NCBI GenBank assembly: GCA_022360105.1
Contig: JAKSDL010000551.1
Location: 1-8,326 of the forward strand
Source of the DNA: Pseudomonadota bacterium
Lineage (GTDB): Bacteria; SAR324; XYD2-FULL-50-16; JAHJRI01
Direction of reading: 5' to 3'
Length of the DNA: 8,326 bases
Of this stretch, positions 6,866 to 8,326 are shown one piece after another. The notes below the pieces were generated by a model. The model did not search any database and was not told the origin of the DNA. It saw only the letters and a program-made list of their open reading frames with translations. The position numbers and the translations under genes were made by a program. The number at the start of each line of letters is the position of its first letter. Within the stretch, counting starts at the first letter, position 1.

Positions 6866-6875
6866 TTGTGCACAA
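6866..6875. promoter_or_regulatory. 10-bp palindrome before cocE
   Basis: TTGTGCACAA is a perfect palindrome in the 64-base spacer between the OppF stop and the cocE-like start, ending 20 bases upstream of the ATG. It may be a small operator or chance. No promoter hexamers of quality are seen around it. Confidence 0.2.
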
Positions 6876-6910
6876 AGTAAGTTTTGAATGAGCATCAGCG
6901 TAGTGCAACA

Positions 6911-7930
6911 TCACCCGTTACTCTCGGGAAAGTTCAGATGGCAGGCGCTATGGTGTCCGGGAGCTATAGCCGAGAGTGATGGGGCTTGATCACGACATCG
7001 TTTCATAACAAAAGGACATCGAGGGTGAAAATGGCACCCGCTGGGGGGATCCAGGGGTGATGGGATTTCACCCTTGACCGGATGAAAATCGATGCGCCTG
7101 TTTTCAAGCCTCGGAACCTCTTGCAATAAAACCCGGGTATAAGGATGATTCGGTTTGGCAAAAATCTCTTCAGTGGGACCCGATTCCACAATTCGTCCCA
7201 GGTACATGACAACAATTCGATCGGAAATGTGCTCGACCACCCCGATATCGTGGCTGATAAACAAGTAGGTCAATTGCAGTTCTTCCTTGAGACGGATAAA
7301 CAGATTCAGGATCTGCGCCTGAATGGAAACATCAAGTGCGGCCACTGCTTCGTCACAAACAATAAACTCCGGGTCCACCGCCAGCGCCCTGGCAATGACG
7401 ATTCTCTGACGCTGTCCCCCGGAAAACTGATGCGGATACCGATCCTTGAATGACGGGTCAAGACCGCATTTTTCCAACAGTTTCTCAATATGTCCATCCA
7501 GTTCCGAACGTTTGACCAGCTTATGATGAAGCGGTGCCTCGCCGATAATATCCCGGATTTGCATTCTGGGGTTTAGTGAGGCAAAGGGATCCTGAAATAT
7601 CATTTGAATCCGCAACAGGGATTTGCGAGCGGCATCGTTGCCAATACTTCCCAAAGGTTGCCCTCGATACAGAATTTGTCCTTCGCTGGGATCGATCAGT
7701 CCGGTAATCATCCGGCCCAAGGTTGATTTACCGCATCCCGATTCTCCTACCAACCCGACCACTTCCCCCTTGTTGATCGAAAACGATACCTGTTCAACGG
7801 CCCTGACGACCCGTTCGGAAACATCGGCACCCAGACGACGCGCTATTTTGGCAGCCAGATCGAGCTTTTTAACAAAAAACTTGCTGGCTTCCTTAACACT
7901 GATAAAAGGCTGTTGTGAAACATTATCCAT
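6911..7930 (-). CDS. OppF/DppF-type peptide ABC transporter ATP-binding protein
   Basis: A 339-residue ATPase complete with Walker A GESGCGKST (62-70), Q-loop Gln113 (IFQDPFASLNP), signature FSGGQRQ (169-175), Walker B ending in Asp193-Glu194, and H-loop His227. The oligopeptide-transporter C-terminal extension follows: NHPYTR (261-266) and four cysteines (299, 305, 312, 330). These features mark the oligopeptide/dipeptide/nickel importer class; the exact substrate is not readable. Walker B reads DEAVAALD where DEPVSALD is commoner; the catalytic Glu is kept. Start: ATG at 7930 overlaps the previous gene's stop by one base (TGATG). A GTG directly before it (7933-7931) is seven bases from AGGAG (7941-7945) and is an equally possible start, adding one residue. 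The frame is open further upstream to 8014, but that extension lies inside the preceding gene and is unlike the family. Confidence 0.93.
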   Translation of the reverse strand: MDNVSQQPFISVKEASKFFVKKLDLAAKIARRLGADVSERVVRAVEQVSFSINKGEVVGLVGESGCGKSTLGRMITGLIDPSEGQILYRGQPLGSIGNDAARKSLLRIQMIFQDPFASLNPRMQIRDIIGEAPLHHKLVKRSELDGHIEKLLEKCGLDPSFKDRYPHQFSGGQRQRIVIARALAVDPEFIVCDEAVAALDVSIQAQILNLFIRLKEELQLTYLFISHDIGVVEHISDRIVVMYLGRIVESGPTEEIFAKPNHPYTRVLLQEVPRLENRRIDFHPVKGEIPSPLDPPSGCHFHPRCPFVMKRCRDQAPSLSAIAPGHHSACHLNFPESNG

Positions 7931-8326
7931 CACGTGTTTTCTCCTATGTGAGGGTAAAAACAACGTACCAACCGATCTTTTACCGGGGAGGTAACAGCGG
8001 GTTCCTTCAGGCAAGCCTCATCGCTGCGTGGGCATCTGTCCCGAAACGGACATCCCCGGGGCAGATTGAGCAAGGAGGGCGTCGTACCCGGTATCTGCTG
8101 CAACAGTTCTCCCCTTTGATTACGACTGGGAACGGAACCGATCAAACCGCGGGTGTACGGGTGGAGAGGCATATCGAGAACCTCGTCGATCGATCCTTGT
8201 TCCACAATGCGGCCCGCGTACATCACGGCAATTTTGTCAGCCAGGCCTGCCACAACAGTCAGATCGTGGGTGATCCAGATCAGTGACATTCCCTTCTCCC
8301 GAGTCAGTTTTTGAACTTCATACAGG
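7930..8326 (-). CDS. OppD/DppD-type peptide ABC transporter ATP-binding protein, C-terminal part (cut by window end)
   Basis: The last 131 residues of an ABC ATPase; the frame is open to the window edge, so the Walker A, signature and Walker B motifs are outside. Visible are the H-loop (LIWITHDL), the 'AGRIVEQG' strand, the HPYTRGL motif and the C-terminal oligopeptide-transporter extension with four cysteines spaced C-x5-C-x6-C-x16-C. This is the usual partner of the OppF/DppF-type subunit that follows; the two form the heterodimeric motor of a peptide or nickel importer. The TGA stop shares its last base with the next ATG (TGATG), a sign of translational coupling. Permease and binding-protein genes are expected upstream, beyond the window. 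Confidence 0.9.
   Translation of the reverse strand, partial: LYEVQKLTREKGMSLIWITHDLTVVAGLADKIAVMYAGRIVEQGSIDEVLDMPLHPYTRGLIGSVPSRNQRGELLQQIPGTTPSLLNLPRGCPFRDRCPRSDEACLKEPAVTSPVKDRLVRCFYPHIGENT
7941..7945 (-). promoter_or_regulatory. Ribosome binding site of the OppF-type gene
   Basis: AGGAG on the minus strand, ten bases from the ATG at 7930 and seven from the GTG just before it. Spacing favours the GTG slightly and the TGATG overlap favours the ATG; the products differ by one residue. Confidence 0.6.

Noticed and set aside
7931..8014. N-terminal extension of the OppF-type protein to an ATG at 8014
   Set aside because: It would overlap the OppD-type gene by 85 bases and add residues unlike the family; the TGATG junction with AGGAG upstream is a better start.

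Overview
All genes that can be supported in this window lie on the minus strand, so transcription runs from high to low coordinates. Two functional blocks are separated by an intergenic region of about 0.8 kb (4200-5016). The gene content points to an anaerobic or facultatively anaerobic bacterium with moderate G+C. A Desulfobacterota-type sulfate reducer, or a Desulfitobacterium-like Firmicute, would fit. This is inference from gene content and from one short repeat-like sequence, not a firm assignment.

Block 1 (8326 to 5017) holds the end of a peptide-transport operon: the C-terminal part of an OppD/DppD-type ABC ATPase (cut by the window edge), a complete OppF/DppF-type ABC ATPase overlapping it by one base (TGATG), and, after a 64-nt spacer, a CocE/NonD-family serine hydrolase with an intact Ser122-Asp262-His292 triad. 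The two ATPases would power uptake of peptides or similar small molecules. The hydrolase, which has no signal peptide, probably acts on an imported substrate in the cytoplasm. A convincing intrinsic terminator at 4889-4923 closes this block.

Block 2 (4199 to 1) is a four-gene respiratory operon in the order dmsA-dmsB-dmsC-torD-like. DmsA is a Tat-exported molybdopterin catalytic subunit that resembles the E. coli DmsA clade closely. DmsB has 16 cysteines for four [4Fe-4S] clusters. DmsC is an eight-helix membrane anchor that keeps the His and Glu linked to quinol oxidation in E. coli DmsC. The last gene is a TorD/DmsD-type maturation chaperone cut by the window start; its first 53 codons occupy 159-1. 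Together they would move electrons from membrane quinol through DmsC and DmsB to DmsA outside the cytoplasm, reducing DMSO or a related S- or N-oxide, with the chaperone guiding DmsA folding and Tat export.

The region between the blocks holds the terminator, an AT-rich stretch with a plausible sigma-70-type promoter (4757-4785), and a probable long dmsA leader of about 550 nt. That leader contains a 14-bp imperfect stem closing a 76-nt element (4365-4440) and several short dyads near dmsA. A strong hairpin (184-215) sits between dmsC and the chaperone gene. I found no RNA gene, CRISPR array, intact mobile element or clearly new system. The items most worth checking are the structured dmsA leader, the dmsC-torD hairpin and the four-cysteine C-termini of both ABC ATPases.
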